This document shows, in pieces, positions 16,843 through 25,078 of a stretch of 64,000 bases of DNA. The notes under the pieces are model-generated. The model was given only the letters and a program-made list of their open reading frames with translations, had not been told where the DNA came from and made no database searches. Location of the stretch: assembly GCF_900142785.1 (NCBI RefSeq), contig NZ_FRCD01000003.1, forward strand, positions 62,001-126,000. Reading direction: 5' to 3'. This stretch comes from Chryseobacterium carnipullorum (GTDB lineage: Bacteria > Bacteroidota > Bacteroidia > Flavobacteriales > Weeksellaceae). Every line of letters begins with the position of its first letter. The stretch's first letter is position 1. The translations under genes were made by a program, and so were the position numbers.

Positions 16843-17517
16843 TTATTTTTTGCTTACCGCTTCATCATATCTTCTGCTCACTTCTTTCCAGTTAAGCACA
16901 TTCCAGATAGCATTTAAATAATCTGCTCTTTTATTCTGGTATTTCAGATAATAAGCATGTTCCCAAACATCAATTCCTAAGATCGGTGTTCCTTTTTCTT
17001 CCACTGCATCCATCAGAGGGTTATCCTGGTTAGGTGTAGAAGACACGAATAATTTTCCGCTCTTGTCTACAGCAAGCCATGCCCATCCTGAACCAAAACG
17101 ATCTGCCCCTGCTTTGCTGATCTTTGCTTTAAAAGCATCCATGCTTCCGAAAGTTTCCGTAATTGCTTTAGTCAATTTTTCAGAAGGCTGTGTATTTTTT
17201 ACCGGAGTAAGAACGGTCCAGAAAAGTTCGTGGTTATAATGTCCACCGGCATTGTTTCTTACTGCCGGAGTCAGTTTAGAAACATTTGAAAGGATCTGGA
17301 AAAGGGTCTGTTTTTCCTGTGGTGTTCCCGCGATCGCTTTATTCAAATTCGCAACATACGCTGCCGCATGTTTTGAATAGTGAATTTCCATAGTCTGAGC
17401 ATCCACTGAACCTTCCAGTGCATTGTATGCATAAGGAAGGGGAGTCTGCTTAAACTGCGCAAAAGCGAACTGTGCGGCAAATACGGCACTTAAAGCTGCT
17501 ATTTTAAAAATCTTCAT
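16843..17517 (-). CDS. Exported Fe/Mn superoxide dismutase
   Basis: Converts superoxide to oxygen and peroxide. A signal peptide (1-20, AQFAFAQ) sends it out of the cytosol, unlike the usual SodA/SodB. Metal ligands are all present: His46 (EIHYSKH), His96 (YNHELFW), Asp183 and His187 (DVWEHAYY). The C-terminal DYLNAIWNVLNW is also typical. Length 224. Fe or Mn preference cannot be told from the sequence. It is followed within 3 nt by a small Cys protein and sits among copper and redox genes. Confidence 0.95.
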   Translation of the reverse strand: MKIFKIAALSAVFAAQFAFAQFKQTPLPYAYNALEGSVDAQTMEIHYSKHAAAYVANLNKAIAGTPQEKQTLFQILSNVSKLTPAVRNNAGGHYNHELFWTVLTPVKNTQPSEKLTKAITETFGSMDAFKAKISKAGADRFGSGWAWLAVDKSGKLFVSSTPNQDNPLMDAVEEKGTPILGIDVWEHAYYLKYQNKRADYLNAIWNVLNWKEVSRRYDEAVSKK

Positions 17518-17563
17518 AACGTTTTGTTTTTATGGTTTAACAATATTTTTTTACTCATAGAAG

Positions 17564-17695
17564 GAAGATGGAAGCACGAAGTTATGCATACCTTTAGATG
17601 ATTCTGCTCCATTGATCTTTCTTCATCTCATCATTTTACGCTCTCAATCTAATGACTGCCATCAATCATTATTTTCTTCATTAACTTCCATCTTC
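17564..17695. repeat. Inverted repeat upstream of the superoxide dismutase gene
   Basis: GAAGATGGAAG at 17564-17574 and CTTCCATCTTC at 17685-17695, with 110 nt between. The spacing is too wide for a terminator; it looks like a short dispersed repeat. Confidence 0.5.
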
Positions 17696-17706
17696 GTTTC
17701 TTTACT

Positions 17707-18390
17707 CTATTTCAATAATTTTTGAATATCCTCGACCAATATCTCCCTGTCGGGGTGGTATTTCCCATTAAGCTTTGGGGTCTTCCCTTCCGGATCTTCA
17801 TAATTCAATCCCGAATAATACAGGATCGGCATATGGTCTTTATTGTACCTGCAGCGGATATTTCCTTCTTTATCTACCAGAGCGATCATTCCGCTATGAT
17901 TAAGGCTTTCTCCTTCATCTTCTTTATCCCCGACATAGATATTGAACTGGTCTGCCAGCTTTCCTATATACTCTCTGTTTCCCGTAAGAAAATGCCAGTC
18001 CGGAGATTTTGCGCCTACACTTTTAGCATGTTCTTTTAATGCTGCCGGCGTATCGTTATCAGGATCAATGCTTATTGAAATAATCCCAAAATCAGGACTG
18101 TTTACCTCATCTTCAATAAACCTCATATTACGGTTCATCACCGGACATATGGTAGGACATTTGCTAAAGAAGAATTCTACCAGATATACTTTTCCAAGCA
18201 TCTCTTTATTGGTGATTTTCTTATTGTTCTGATCGGTGAGTTCAAAATCGGGAACCTTCATTACCGTGTACAGGTTCTTCTTGAAATATTCCATTCCTAC
18301 GCCAATTCCCAGAAACAACAAAGCAAAAATTGCAATTGGAATAATTACCTTTTTCTTTGCACCCGTTTGGGTCTTGTTATTTTTGGACAT
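17707..18390 (-). CDS. SCO1/SenC-family copper chaperone-like protein
   Basis: Membrane-anchored thioredoxin-fold protein used in copper delivery to cytochrome oxidase CuA or in thiol redox. One transmembrane helix (14-33) is followed by the periplasmic domain. The copper site residues are all present: Cys78 and Cys82 in KCPTICP, and His165 (NHSGMIALVDKEG). It overlaps the 3' end of the YHS lipoprotein gene by 14 nt, so the two are one operon. 227 residues, normal for SCO. Confidence 0.92.
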   Translation of the reverse strand: MSKNNKTQTGAKKKVIIPIAIFALLFLGIGVGMEYFKKNLYTVMKVPDFELTDQNNKKITNKEMLGKVYLVEFFFSKCPTICPVMNRNMRFIEDEVNSPDFGIISISIDPDNDTPAALKEHAKSVGAKSPDWHFLTGNREYIGKLADQFNIYVGDKEDEGESLNHSGMIALVDKEGNIRCRYNKDHMPILYYSGLNYEDPEGKTPKLNGKYHPDREILVEDIQKLLK

Positions 18391-18652
18391 ACTTTTCAGG
18401 ATTTTTTTTGAACTCGTCCTTACATAAGCTACTGCAAAAACCGTACGTTTTATTTTTATAGACTGCGGTATCTTTCATATCATCCTCCGTTTTCATGTGA
18501 CAGATAGGATCTTCTGCATTGGCAAATTTCACTTTGCTACCAGTGGATTTTGAAGATGCTGTGCTCTTTTTATGCTTTACCTTAGGGGTTTCCTGGCCAC
18601 AGGCGAATAATGAAACTGACAATAATGCAGTCAAAATAATTTTTGATTTCAT
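18377..18652 (-). CDS. YHS-domain lipoprotein
   Basis: 91 residues. The signal peptide with lipobox SLFAC puts the lipidated Cys at 18. A YHS domain covers about 44-90: DPICHMKTEDDMKDTAVY, then GFCSSLCKDEFKKNPEKY, with Cys, His and Cys-x3-Cys residues typical of metal-binding YHS proteins. It is first gene of the unit with SCO1. It probably carries copper or another soft metal in the periplasm; this is inferred from its partner. Confidence 0.85.
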   Translation of the reverse strand: MKSKIILTALLSVSLFACGQETPKVKHKKSTASSKSTGSKVKFANAEDPICHMKTEDDMKDTAVYKNKTYGFCSSLCKDEFKKNPEKYVQK

Positions 18653-18707
18653 TTTAATTTTAAATTGAAATTAATAGTATGATAAATGTGTAAACTAATT
18701 CTCAACG

Positions 18708-18715
18708 CAAAGATA
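18708..18715 (-). promoter_or_regulatory. Candidate -7 box of the YHS-SCO1 unit
   Basis: The minus strand reads TATCTTTG, 56 nt before the YHS ATG; no clear -33 box. Confidence 0.4.
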
Positions 18716-18809
18716 ATCATGGGTTTTATTGCGGGATGCCATTAAAAGCAACACTCATGCGTACCACACGAAGACATTTTTGAGAAAAAAACTAAAAGAA
18801 TAGTTGAAA

Positions 18810-19172
18810 TTAAGCTAAAGGAGGATGGAATATCCTGGAAAAATATTCTGAAGTATGATCAACAATATAATCCGAATGTATAGCCTTAGCTTCAGCATCA
18901 GATTCTCTCTGACCTAAAAATGAAAGGGTATCATGAGAAACAAAAACATCCAGCACAGATATTTTAATGACCTGAGAATTATTGGACTGCTTTTCTGTTT
19001 TTGCCAGTTCTTTGCTGACATAGCATTTCCCTTTACACGTTGACTGAGGAACATTTCTATTCTCACAGAGGTTTTTTACAATATAATCATAGTTCACGGC
19101 ATAGTTCACCAATGGCAAAACAGGGCGTAATGCAATGGTAAAAATGATGAATATGGAAATAAAAAATCTCAA
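18810..19172 (-). CDS. Small Cys-containing exported or membrane protein, copy B (TTG start)
   Basis: 120 residues, paralogous to the gene at 16459-16839: ALRPVLPLVNYAVNYDYI and STCKGKCYVSKELAK match it closely. The tail RIFHPPLA matches its HIFKPP ending. No ATG is available. I chose TTG at 19172 because it gives exactly the same distance (17 residues) to the shared RP motif as copy A. The TTG at 19205 lies upstream of the predicted transcription start. Function unknown; the context is copper and zinc genes. Confidence 0.65.
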   Translation of the reverse strand: MRFFISIFIIFTIALRPVLPLVNYAVNYDYIVKNLCENRNVPQSTCKGKCYVSKELAKTEKQSNNSQVIKISVLDVFVSHDTLSFLGQRESDAEAKAIHSDYIVDHTSEYFSRIFHPPLA

Positions 19173-19189
19173 TGATCTGTTCTGTTGTA

Positions 19190-19197
19190 CAAATATA
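19190..19197 (-). promoter_or_regulatory. Candidate -7 box of copy B
   Basis: The minus strand reads TATATTTG, so the transcript would start about 10 nt before the TTG at 19172. This supports the shorter reading frame. Confidence 0.45.
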
Positions 19198-19332
19198 CTA
19201 CTCAAATTGGGTTTATGGATTATTTATGATGAATGTCATTGATTATTTTTGGTGGGGAATATTTCGTTACGGAGTTTTGAGTTATTCTTTTTCTCGCGGA
19301 TTGTGGTGATTTTGCAGATTCTTTTTTGGATA

Positions 19333-19370
19333 TAAAAAAACCTTATAGATTTTGACCATCTATAAGGTTT
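19333..19370 (-). terminator. Palindromic terminator, CCTTATAGAT family, copy 2
   Basis: 13-bp arms AAACCTTATAGAT (19338-19350) and ATCTATAAGGTTT (19358-19370), loop TTTGACC, T7 on the minus strand. It lies downstream of the ZntA-type gene. Same family as 13185-13215. Confidence 0.75.
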
Positions 19371-19442
19371 GGGTGTTTCATATTTTTTAATGAATACAGG
19401 GGTTTTAATCGCAAAGGCGAGAAAGGGATTACCCCCTACTCT

Positions 19443-21407
19443 CTAACTAAACTTCATCCTTTGTATTCTCACCGCATTTAAAATGGCCAGCATTGCTACT
19501 CCCACATCTGCGAATACCGCTTCCCACATGGTTGCCAGACCTCCGGCTCCCAGAGCTAAAACAACTGCTTTTACCGCGAAGGCTAAAACAATATTCTGCC
19601 AAACGATCTTCTTGGTCTGTTTACCGATATTGATCGCCATTGGAATTTTGCTCGGTTTATCATCCTGTATCACGACATCTGCTGTTTCAATTGTGGCATC
19701 GCTTCCGAGCCCGCCCATGGCAATTCCTACGTCGCTAAGTGCTACTACCGGAGCATCATTCACGCCATCACCGACAAAGGCTACGGTTTGATTTTTGGCT
19801 TTGATCTCTTTTACTTTATTCACTTTGTCTTCCGGTAAGAGATCTCCAAAAGCATTATCGATACCCAACTGGTCTGCCACATATTTGACAACGGTACTTT
19901 TATCCCCGCTGAGCATAGTGGCTTTTACACCCATCCTGTGAAGGTTTTCAACGGTTTCTTTAGCATCACTTTTTATACTGTCTGCAATGGTAATATAGCC
20001 AGCAAATTTTTGATCATAAGCTATGGCAATAAGCGTGTACACAATATTCGAGTGATTGGTATCGTAGCTGATCTTGAATTTATCCATCAGCTTAAAATTA
20101 CCTACCAACAGTTCTTTTCCATTGACTGAGGCTTTTAAGCCATGTCCTGCAATTTCTTCTACCTTTTCAAGAGGAATAGCATGATCTATTTCGCCTGCAT
20201 AATTGTGGATTGCCGTTGCTACAGGGTGAGTACTTTTGCTTTCGAGAGTATTGACCAGTTTCAGGATCTCATCTTTATTGAATTCAGGTTTGATGTTAAC
20301 TTCCTGTACTTTGAATACTCCTTCTGTCATGGTTCCTGTTTTATCCATCACCACATTCTGAATTTCTGCGATACTGTCAAGAAAATTACTTCCTTTAAAA
20401 AGAATTCCATTTCTGCTGGCTGCTCCAATTCCTCCGAAATATCCAAGTGGAATAGAGATCACCAATGCACACGGACATGAAATAACAAGGAAGATTAAGG
20501 CTCTGTATAACCAATCTCTGAACTGATAATCACTGACAAAGAAGTAAGGCAGAAGACAGATTCCGATGGCCAAAAATACGACAATCGGGGTGTATACTTT
20601 TGCAAATTTTCTGATGAATAATTCGGTCGGGGCTTTCTGCGCGGTAGCGTTTTGAACCAGTTCCAGAATTTTACTCAGCTTGCTGTCTTCGTAAGCGGTA
20701 TTTACTTTTACGAGAGCAATGCTGTTCATATTAATCATCCCCGCCAGTACGGCCTCCCCTTTTATTTTAGTATCCGGTTTGCTTTCTCCTGTAAGAGCAG
20801 CCGTATTAAATGAAGCTGATTCTGTCATAAGTTCACCGTCAAGAGCCAGTTTTTCTCCAGGTTTCAGCTGGATGATATCGCCTATTTTTGTTTCTTTTGC
20901 TTTAATAGTTTTAGGCTGACTGCCTTCAATGACTGTTACCTCATCAGGACGCTGATCCAGCAATGCTTTGATGTTTCCTTTTGCCCTTGAAACGGCCATT
21001 CCCTGAAATACCTCTCCTACGGAGTAGAACAGCATTACAGCAACACCTTCGGGATATTCACCAATTGCAAATGCTCCTACTGTCGCAATTCCCATCAGGA
21101 AAAACTCGGAAAAGACATCCCCGTGAATGATACTTTCGTAGGCTTCCTTTAATACGGGAAATCCTACCGGAATATAGGCAGCCAGATACCATACTAAGCG
21201 TACCCAGCCTGTAAACCATTCTGTTTTTATATAATTATCTAATGCGATTCCTATCAGCAACAGCAGAAAAGAGATGATGGCAGGAAGAAACATCTGAAAA
21301 GGTGTTTTGTCTCCTGTATCGTGAGAGTGATCATGTCCGTCTCCTTCGGAATGATCGTGGGCATGCTGTTCTTTCTTTTTGGGTTTTGTACTGCAACATT
21401 CTTCCAT
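19443..21407 (-). CDS. zntA: Zn/Cd/Pb-exporting P1B-2 ATPase (ZntA/CadA type)
   Basis: Inner-membrane ATPase that pumps Zn2+, Cd2+ or Pb2+ out of the cytosol. Of 654 residues, the N-terminus lacks an HMA domain and instead has CC (4-5) and a His/Asp-rich tract (15-30). The metal site CPC is at 311-313, with phosphorylation Asp355 in DKTGT and hinge GDGVNDAP. The last-helix Asp in FADVGVAMLA marks the zinc group rather than the copper group. It lies just downstream of a Fur-family gene, with a TGCAAT-N3-ATTGCA dyad 38 nt before its start. Confidence 0.92.
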   Translation of the reverse strand: MEECCSTKPKKKEQHAHDHSEGDGHDHSHDTGDKTPFQMFLPAIISFLLLLIGIALDNYIKTEWFTGWVRLVWYLAAYIPVGFPVLKEAYESIIHGDVFSEFFLMGIATVGAFAIGEYPEGVAVMLFYSVGEVFQGMAVSRAKGNIKALLDQRPDEVTVIEGSQPKTIKAKETKIGDIIQLKPGEKLALDGELMTESASFNTAALTGESKPDTKIKGEAVLAGMINMNSIALVKVNTAYEDSKLSKILELVQNATAQKAPTELFIRKFAKVYTPIVVFLAIGICLLPYFFVSDYQFRDWLYRALIFLVISCPCALVISIPLGYFGGIGAASRNGILFKGSNFLDSIAEIQNVVMDKTGTMTEGVFKVQEVNIKPEFNKDEILKLVNTLESKSTHPVATAIHNYAGEIDHAIPLEKVEEIAGHGLKASVNGKELLVGNFKLMDKFKISYDTNHSNIVYTLIAIAYDQKFAGYITIADSIKSDAKETVENLHRMGVKATMLSGDKSTVVKYVADQLGIDNAFGDLLPEDKVNKVKEIKAKNQTVAFVGDGVNDAPVVALSDVGIAMGGLGSDATIETADVVIQDDKPSKIPMAINIGKQTKKIVWQNIVLAFAVKAVVLALGAGGLATMWEAVFADVGVAMLAILNAVRIQRMKFS

Positions 21408-21444
21408 AAATACTATTTTGATGTAAAATTAAGGGTATACTCAA

Positions 21445-21459
21445 TGCAATACTATTGCA
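21445..21459 (-). promoter_or_regulatory. Fur-family-type operator upstream of zntA
   Basis: TGCAAT-ACT-ATTGCA, a perfect 6-3-6 dyad overlapping the stop codon of the Fur-family gene. It has the same arms as the site at 29515-29529. Confidence 0.6.
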
Positions 21460-21871
21460 AACTTTCAAGGCAGTTTTCGCAGATTCCTTTGGCAAAAAGT
21501 CTTATTTCATCGATTCGAAAGTTGGCCTGAACATTTTGAGGAAATGAAATATCTTCTCTGCAGGTGGTCTGTTTACATATTTTGCAGTAAAAATGCAGAT
21601 GCCAGTCTTTGTGGGTTTTTTCATCGCAGCCGTCATCACATAATTTATACTTTGTGGTGGTATTTTCCTGTATGCTGTGAACAATTCCCTTTTCTTCAAA
21701 AGTTTTCAATGTCCGGTAAATCGTAGTCCGATCTGCATTGTCAAAATGATTTTCTACTTCAGAAAGAGACAACGCAGCTTCCTGTGTACTCAAAAAATCA
21801 TAGACGAGAATCCTCATGCTGGTAGGCTTGGTATTTTTATCAATGAGTTTGGTTTCTATATCTTTTTTCAT
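21452..21871 (-). CDS. Fur-family metalloregulator (probably zinc-sensing)
   Basis: 139-residue DNA-binding regulator. The winged helix (about 15-75) includes NADRTTIYRTLKTFEEKG, the usual Fur recognition helix. The sensory domain has HLHFYCKICK and a C-terminal GICENC, giving the structural Zn(Cys)4 set Cys96, Cys99, Cys131, Cys134 and the histidines 91 and 93. It sits between the CDF transporter and ZntA genes, and two matching dyads lie before the efflux genes, so it probably controls them. Whether it is Zur-like or senses another divalent metal is open. Confidence 0.88.
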   Translation of the reverse strand: MKKDIETKLIDKNTKPTSMRILVYDFLSTQEAALSLSEVENHFDNADRTTIYRTLKTFEEKGIVHSIQENTTTKYKLCDDGCDEKTHKDWHLHFYCKICKQTTCREDISFPQNVQANFRIDEIRLFAKGICENCLESLQ

Positions 21872-21886
21872 TTGTACGATTAATTT

Positions 21887-22783
21887 TTATAGATGCATTT
21901 CCTGTTCTTCATAGCCTTCCTCTTCAATCTGAAAAGTAGTATGGCTGATTTTAAAATTTCCGGTGGTCACTTCCGCCAATGTTTTCAGCAATGGATTCTG
22001 AGCCGTTCCGTTATCTCTGACAATGTGCACGCTCATCGCATTTACGCTTGAGGTCAATGACCATACATGAAGATCGTGAACTTCTTTCACTCCCGGAACA
22101 CCTTCCAGTGATTGACGCAGCTGGTGAATATCTACATCTTTGGGGGTTCCTTCCAATAATACATTAACTGCTTCTTTCAACAAACGCCAGGTTCTCGGAA
22201 AGATCAAAAGTCCAATAGCGGCGGAAATGATTGGATCTGCATAATACCAACCCGTTGTCAGCATAACAACTCCGGCGATCATGACTCCGATGGAGGTAAG
22301 CATATCGGAAAGTACTTCAAAATAAGCTCCTTTCATATTCAGGCTTCCTTCTGAATCTTTTCTGAGGATCATCATTCCAATAATATTGACGACAAGTCCT
22401 ATTCCCGCTACAATCAGCATTGTTTTACTCTGGACCGCGGGAGGATTCTGAAATCTTTGGTACGCTTCGTACAGTACGTACAGGGAAATACCGAGTAATA
22501 CCACTGCATTGATTACTGCTGCCAATATCTCTGTCCGGTAATACCCGAATGTCTTAGAAGCATCTGCTTTCCGCTCTCCTATTTTGATGGCGATAAATGC
22601 CAAAAATAAACCGACCACATCAGTCAGCATATGTGCAGCATCTGCCATCAGGGCAAGACTTTGGGTGACAAGGCCCCCGATCACCTCAGCGATCATATAG
22701 GTTCCGCTCAGCAGCAGGACAAAAAGCAGATTCTTTTTATGTCTGCTCGCCGGTGAACCTGTCTGTGTTTTTATTTCTTCCAT
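21887..22783 (-). CDS. Cation diffusion facilitator zinc transporter (CzcD/ZitB type)
   Basis: Inner-membrane proton/zinc antiporter. Of 298 residues, six transmembrane helices are visible. The binding-site motif LMADAAHMLTD (Asp48, His51/Asp55 region) lies in helix 2, and YADPIIS in helix 5. The C-terminal cytosolic domain has VHDLHVWSL, the standard CDF motif. It lies 15 nt before the Fur-family gene and 21 nt after the bestrophin gene, so it is part of the efflux operon. Zn2+ is the usual substrate; Cd2+ or Co2+ are possible. Confidence 0.92.
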   Translation of the reverse strand: MEEIKTQTGSPASRHKKNLLFVLLLSGTYMIAEVIGGLVTQSLALMADAAHMLTDVVGLFLAFIAIKIGERKADASKTFGYYRTEILAAVINAVVLLGISLYVLYEAYQRFQNPPAVQSKTMLIVAGIGLVVNIIGMMILRKDSEGSLNMKGAYFEVLSDMLTSIGVMIAGVVMLTTGWYYADPIISAAIGLLIFPRTWRLLKEAVNVLLEGTPKDVDIHQLRQSLEGVPGVKEVHDLHVWSLTSSVNAMSVHIVRDNGTAQNPLLKTLAEVTTGNFKISHTTFQIEEEGYEEQEMHL

Positions 22784-22804
22784 GTTTTTCTGAAATTTTA
22801 TTGA

Positions 22805-23686
22805 TCACATTTCGTAATACAAAGAATTATCTTTTTTAGCAGGAATGTTCTGATCTCCTGTCATCTGTTTAATATTAATTTCAATGGTCTGTGCCAGCGC
22901 GGTCACAGGCGTATCTACAGGCCCGTTTTCAAAAGGATCCTGCATGATAATGGATGTTTTCTCGATCGCAAGAAACATCACCGGAATCAGGAACGTAATG
23001 ATAATCTCTACAGCCAGCTGTCCATCATCCAGTCCAAAAGGAAGGATCGCGGCAAAGACATAGATCAGCGTATGCAGGAGAATACTGTAAGACCTTGGAA
23101 AAACCGTATTTTTCAGTCTTTCACATTTCCCCATGCTGTCGCAGAGTCTGGTGATGATATCGTTAAGCTGCATCTGCTGAAAGTCTGTTAAACCTTTCGA
23201 AAAAGCAATTTCTCTGAGCTGTTGGGAATGTCTATCCAGAAGGGCATTCGGAATATTTGCTGCTTTGATCTGATGTTCATCCAGATAGTTCTGAACCCGG
23301 TCTGAAAAAGGCTGTCTTCTCAGGGATTCACCAAGTGCATACGTCCAGATGATTTGTCTTTCTGCAAATTCCTTTATGATCTTATGTTCTCCCGCCGGGA
23401 AAAACTGAGTGACCAACCTCATCAGCGTCCTTGAATCATTCACTATCGCGCCCCAGACTGTTCTGGCTTCCCACCATCTTTCGTAGGATTGGGAAGTCCG
23501 GAATGCGAGCAGCAATGAAACAGCCGTTCCCAAAAGAGCCGGAATATTAAGGGGAAGTGAGATTTTCCGGAACCATGGGAGAAGGTCTAATAATCCTATG
23601 GATACAGCAAATATTCCCATATACAGGATCTGGTTTTTTATTTCACGGATAAAATACCAGATGGATATTTTCTTGTTTAACAGCAT
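22805..23686 (-). CDS. Bestrophin-family ion channel
   Basis: Integral membrane protein of the bestrophin/YneE group, usually a pentameric anion or cation channel. The 293 residues show the family stretch FRTSQSYERWWEARTVWG near 62-80, four hydrophobic helices (20-37, 43-60, about 210-230, 235-255) and the late motif DPFENGPVDTPVTAL near 265. Its place between CzcB and the CDF transporter suggests a link with metal efflux, for instance balancing charge; this is inference. Confidence 0.88.
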   Translation of the reverse strand: MLLNKKISIWYFIREIKNQILYMGIFAVSIGLLDLLPWFRKISLPLNIPALLGTAVSLLLAFRTSQSYERWWEARTVWGAIVNDSRTLMRLVTQFFPAGEHKIIKEFAERQIIWTYALGESLRRQPFSDRVQNYLDEHQIKAANIPNALLDRHSQQLREIAFSKGLTDFQQMQLNDIITRLCDSMGKCERLKNTVFPRSYSILLHTLIYVFAAILPFGLDDGQLAVEIIITFLIPVMFLAIEKTSIIMQDPFENGPVDTPVTALAQTIEINIKQMTGDQNIPAKKDNSLYYEM

Positions 23687-23817
23687 AACTGAAGATGTAT
23701 TAAAATGTTTCTTGTCTGTCTGACTCTGAAAAATCTACCGTAACCTCCTCTAATTTAGGCATAAAAATCGGTAGTTCTTCCGGTCTGTTCCTGTAAATCA
23801 ATGATCATTTCCTTATT

Positions 23818-25077
23818 TTAATGCTCATGTCCCCCGGAATTGGAAAGTTTAGCATTAACGAAAAAAGCTCCTTTAACTACAATTCTCGAATCGGCAGGAA
23901 TTCCCTTTACAGGCGTAATGGCTGTATATCCCATATCTGATGTTCCTTTTATCACTTCTATTTTTTCAAAATTCAAGGTTTTTTGATGTTGTGCAGGTTG
24001 TCCTTTTTCTTCTTTGTGATCATCTCCGGATTCTTCTTCATGTTCCTCCGGTTTTTTATCGGTACGGATGAAAACATAGTATTTTCCGTCTGCTTCTACG
24101 ATAGATTCATTAGGAATGGCTGGAGTTGTATTTTTATCAAGACTTACAATTCCGGTGATATTCATGCCGTCGATGAGGCCTGCCTTATTTCCGGTCACTG
24201 TTCCGTGTACAGAAACGGTCTTGCTTTCGTTTTCAAACGAAGATCCTACACTGTAAACCATGGCATCATATTCCGTTTCAGGATTATTGGTCAGCTTAAA
24301 ATGCACGATCTGTCCTACTCTCATTTTAGGAAGATCTTTTTCAAAAACCTGCAGATCAAGGTGAATCGAATTGTTATCAATAATCTCCGCCACAGGCGAC
24401 GAAACGTCTACATAGCTTCCAATCTGTGCGGAGATACTGCTAACGGTTCCGCTGATTGGTGCCGTAATGACGAGCCCTGATCTCATATTGGAATTATTTA
24501 CTTTCCCCGGACTTATTCCCATCATCTGAAGCTGTCTTAAAAGAGAGGCTTTCTTTGTTCTCAGGGTTTTAAGTTCTGCATCTGAGCTCTGAAGATTTTT
24601 CTTTGCCCCTGCATCATTATCAAAAAGCTCCCGCTGTCTTCTGTATTCCTGCTCTGCATAGGTAATTCTGCTGTTCGTGGTCAGGTATTCTTCCTGCAGC
24701 TGGATAAATTCTGGGTTGGCGATAGTTGCAATCACCTGTCCTTTTTTCACGATGCTTCCTACCTGCACATTCAGAGTTTTGATCACTCCGCCGTACAAGG
24801 AAGTGATCGTCGCCTTATTATTGTTTGGAACTCTCAGAAGGCCGTTTGCCTTGATGGTGGAAGTAAGTTCTTTCATTTCTATGGGGCCTAAAGATATTCC
24901 TACAGATTTGATTTGATCTTCTGTTAACGAAGCAATAGTCTGAGGTGCTTCTTCGTGGCCAGTTTCAGCCTTTTCAGTTTTCACTTCAGTTTTTTCTATT
25001 GTCGCTTCTTTTTTTCCGCAGCTTATAAGTAAAAATGCCGTGACGGTCAGATATATGATATTGTGCTTTATTTTCAT
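23818..25077 (-). CDS. czcB: Periplasmic adaptor of a heavy-metal RND pump (CzcB/CusB type)
   Basis: Membrane-fusion lipoprotein joining the inner-membrane pump to the outer-membrane channel. The lipobox LLISC gives the anchoring Cys20. Barrel-sandwich and coiled-coil regions (about 75-215) include VQVGSIVKKGQVIATI and SGTVSSISAQIGSYV. The C-terminal part has a His/Glu-rich insert (EEHEEESGDDHKEE, about 340-360) and ends GGHEH, likely metal-binding. It starts one base after the stop of the CzcA fusion gene, so it is translated from the same mRNA. Confidence 0.9.
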   Translation of the reverse strand: MKIKHNIIYLTVTAFLLISCGKKEATIEKTEVKTEKAETGHEEAPQTIASLTEDQIKSVGISLGPIEMKELTSTIKANGLLRVPNNNKATITSLYGGVIKTLNVQVGSIVKKGQVIATIANPEFIQLQEEYLTTNSRITYAEQEYRRQRELFDNDAGAKKNLQSSDAELKTLRTKKASLLRQLQMMGISPGKVNNSNMRSGLVITAPISGTVSSISAQIGSYVDVSSPVAEIIDNNSIHLDLQVFEKDLPKMRVGQIVHFKLTNNPETEYDAMVYSVGSSFENESKTVSVHGTVTGNKAGLIDGMNITGIVSLDKNTTPAIPNESIVEADGKYYVFIRTDKKPEEHEEESGDDHKEEKGQPAQHQKTLNFEKIEVIKGTSDMGYTAITPVKGIPADSRIVVKGAFFVNAKLSNSGGHEH

Positions 25078-25078
25078 G

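Noticed and set aside
18236..18427. Plus-strand frame over the SCO1/YHS junction
   Set aside because: It is antisense to two well-supported genes; its hydrophobicity is a mirror of the SCO1 membrane helix.
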